A stretch of 60,612 nt of DNA from an uncultured Alphaproteobacteria bacterium (GTDB lineage: Bacteria; Pseudomonadota; Alphaproteobacteria; HIMB59). Where the stretch lies: positions 1 to 60,612 of the forward strand of contig CACNEB010000008.1 of NCBI GenBank assembly GCA_902619375.1, read 5' to 3'. The notes beneath the pieces were generated by a model that was given only the letters and a program-made list of their open reading frames with translations, did no database searches and was not told where the DNA came from. The translations under genes were made by a program, and so were the position numbers. Each line of letters starts with the position of its first letter. Positions within the stretch are counted from its first letter, which is position 1. Below are positions 60,220-60,612 of this stretch, piece after piece.

Positions 60220-60612
60220 TCAACCATATCAATTTGTTTTGATTTTAGAAAGGTATTTGTCTTAGAAAAAGGCTTACTCCCAAAAAAACCGCGGTGAGCC
60301 GATAATGGGGAAGGGTGCGGTGCTGATAAAATAAGATGTTTATTCGAATCAATTATCTCTTTCTTTGATTGAGCAAACGAACCCCATAATATGAAAACAA
60401 TATTTTCTAATTCATTACTGATAACTGAGATAACTTTGTCTGTAAAAATATCCCAACCAAACTTTTGATGTGAGAGGGGTTTTGATTTTTCTACTGTAAG
60501 AGTTGTGTTTAAAAGAAATACTCCCTGCTTAGCCCACTTATCTAAATTACCATTGTTGTAATTCACCTCTTTTTTTAAGTCATCTTGAAGTTCTTTATAA
60601 ATATTTAACAGT
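60213..60612 (-). CDS. ung: uracil-DNA glycosylase, partial (5' end outside the window)
   Basis: C-terminal ~133 residues of Ung, which removes uracil from DNA. LLNIYKELQDDL is at the edge, KQGVFLLNTTLTVEKSKPLS is the NTxLTV loop region, and HPSPLSAHRGFFG is the DNA minor-groove loop with the catalytic His. The frame is open to the window edge, so the catalytic Asp motif is missing only because of the cut. Confidence 0.95.
   Translation of the reverse strand, partial: LLNIYKELQDDLKKEVNYNNGNLDKWAKQGVFLLNTTLTVEKSKPLSHQKFGWDIFTDKVISVISNELENIVFILWGSFAQSKKEIIDSNKHLILSAPHPSPLSAHRGFFGSKPFSKTNTFLKSKQIDMVEW

Overview
This AT-rich window reads like the genome of a small, free-living marine alphaproteobacterium of the SAR11/HIMB59/AEGEAN-169 type. 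That placement is an inference from the low GC, very short intergenic spaces, a proteorhodopsin-family gene, and many ABC systems for small organic compounds. No ribosomal RNA or other phylogenetic marker is present to confirm it. The left edge cuts a dehydrogenase E1-alpha gene and the right edge cuts ung.

Layout. 1-8442 (+): 2-oxoacid dehydrogenase E1 alpha/beta, a free-standing lipoyl domain, succinate-semialdehyde-type aldehyde dehydrogenase, a Gfo/Idh/MocA oxidoreductase, and an inositol-type trio (IolC-like kinase, IolB isomerase, IolJ-like aldolase), then a GalM-like epimerase. 8443-12703 (-): a GldA/GldF/GldG-like ABC exporter with a DUF4340 protein, followed upstream by an iron-dependent alcohol dehydrogenase. 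14071-17149: an orphan ParA-like ATPase, several unknown proteins and a GST-like protein. 17150-28670: two divergent arms carrying a split urea-carboxylase-like enzyme (biotin carboxylase, BCCP, KipI/KipA-type carboxyltransferase), a PxpA-type lactam hydrolase, and a complete sugar-type ABC importer with unusually long subunits. 28794-39353 (+): a proteorhodopsin homologue with an atypical D-N-I motif, an SPFH/flotillin-like protein, an SCP2-like protein, an alpha/beta hydrolase, a sodium/solute symporter, both subunits of an N,N-dimethylformamidase-type amidohydrolase, and three accessory genes. 39357-51706: xylose isomerase, HAD and AKR enzymes, Gfo/Idh and TIM-barrel enzymes, a GlpSTPQV-like ABC importer and DhaK/DhaL kinase subunits, closed by a strong terminator. 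51767-60612: mostly small unknown genes, a broken TPR-sulfotransferase, tRNA-Ala(GGC), an AT-rich spacer with inverted repeats, a renalase-like flavoprotein, PsiE and partial ung.

How it fits together. The window is dominated by uptake and breakdown of dissolved organic matter. The most unusual part is 16.5-39.4 kb: a putative C-N bond (amide/lactam) utilisation island. It combines a biotin-dependent carboxylase with its own ABC importer, a second amidohydrolase with a symporter, and an embedded rhodopsin-flotillin pair. The substrates are not readable from sequence. The sugar/polyol modules on either side are more conventional, although several pathway steps are missing from the window.
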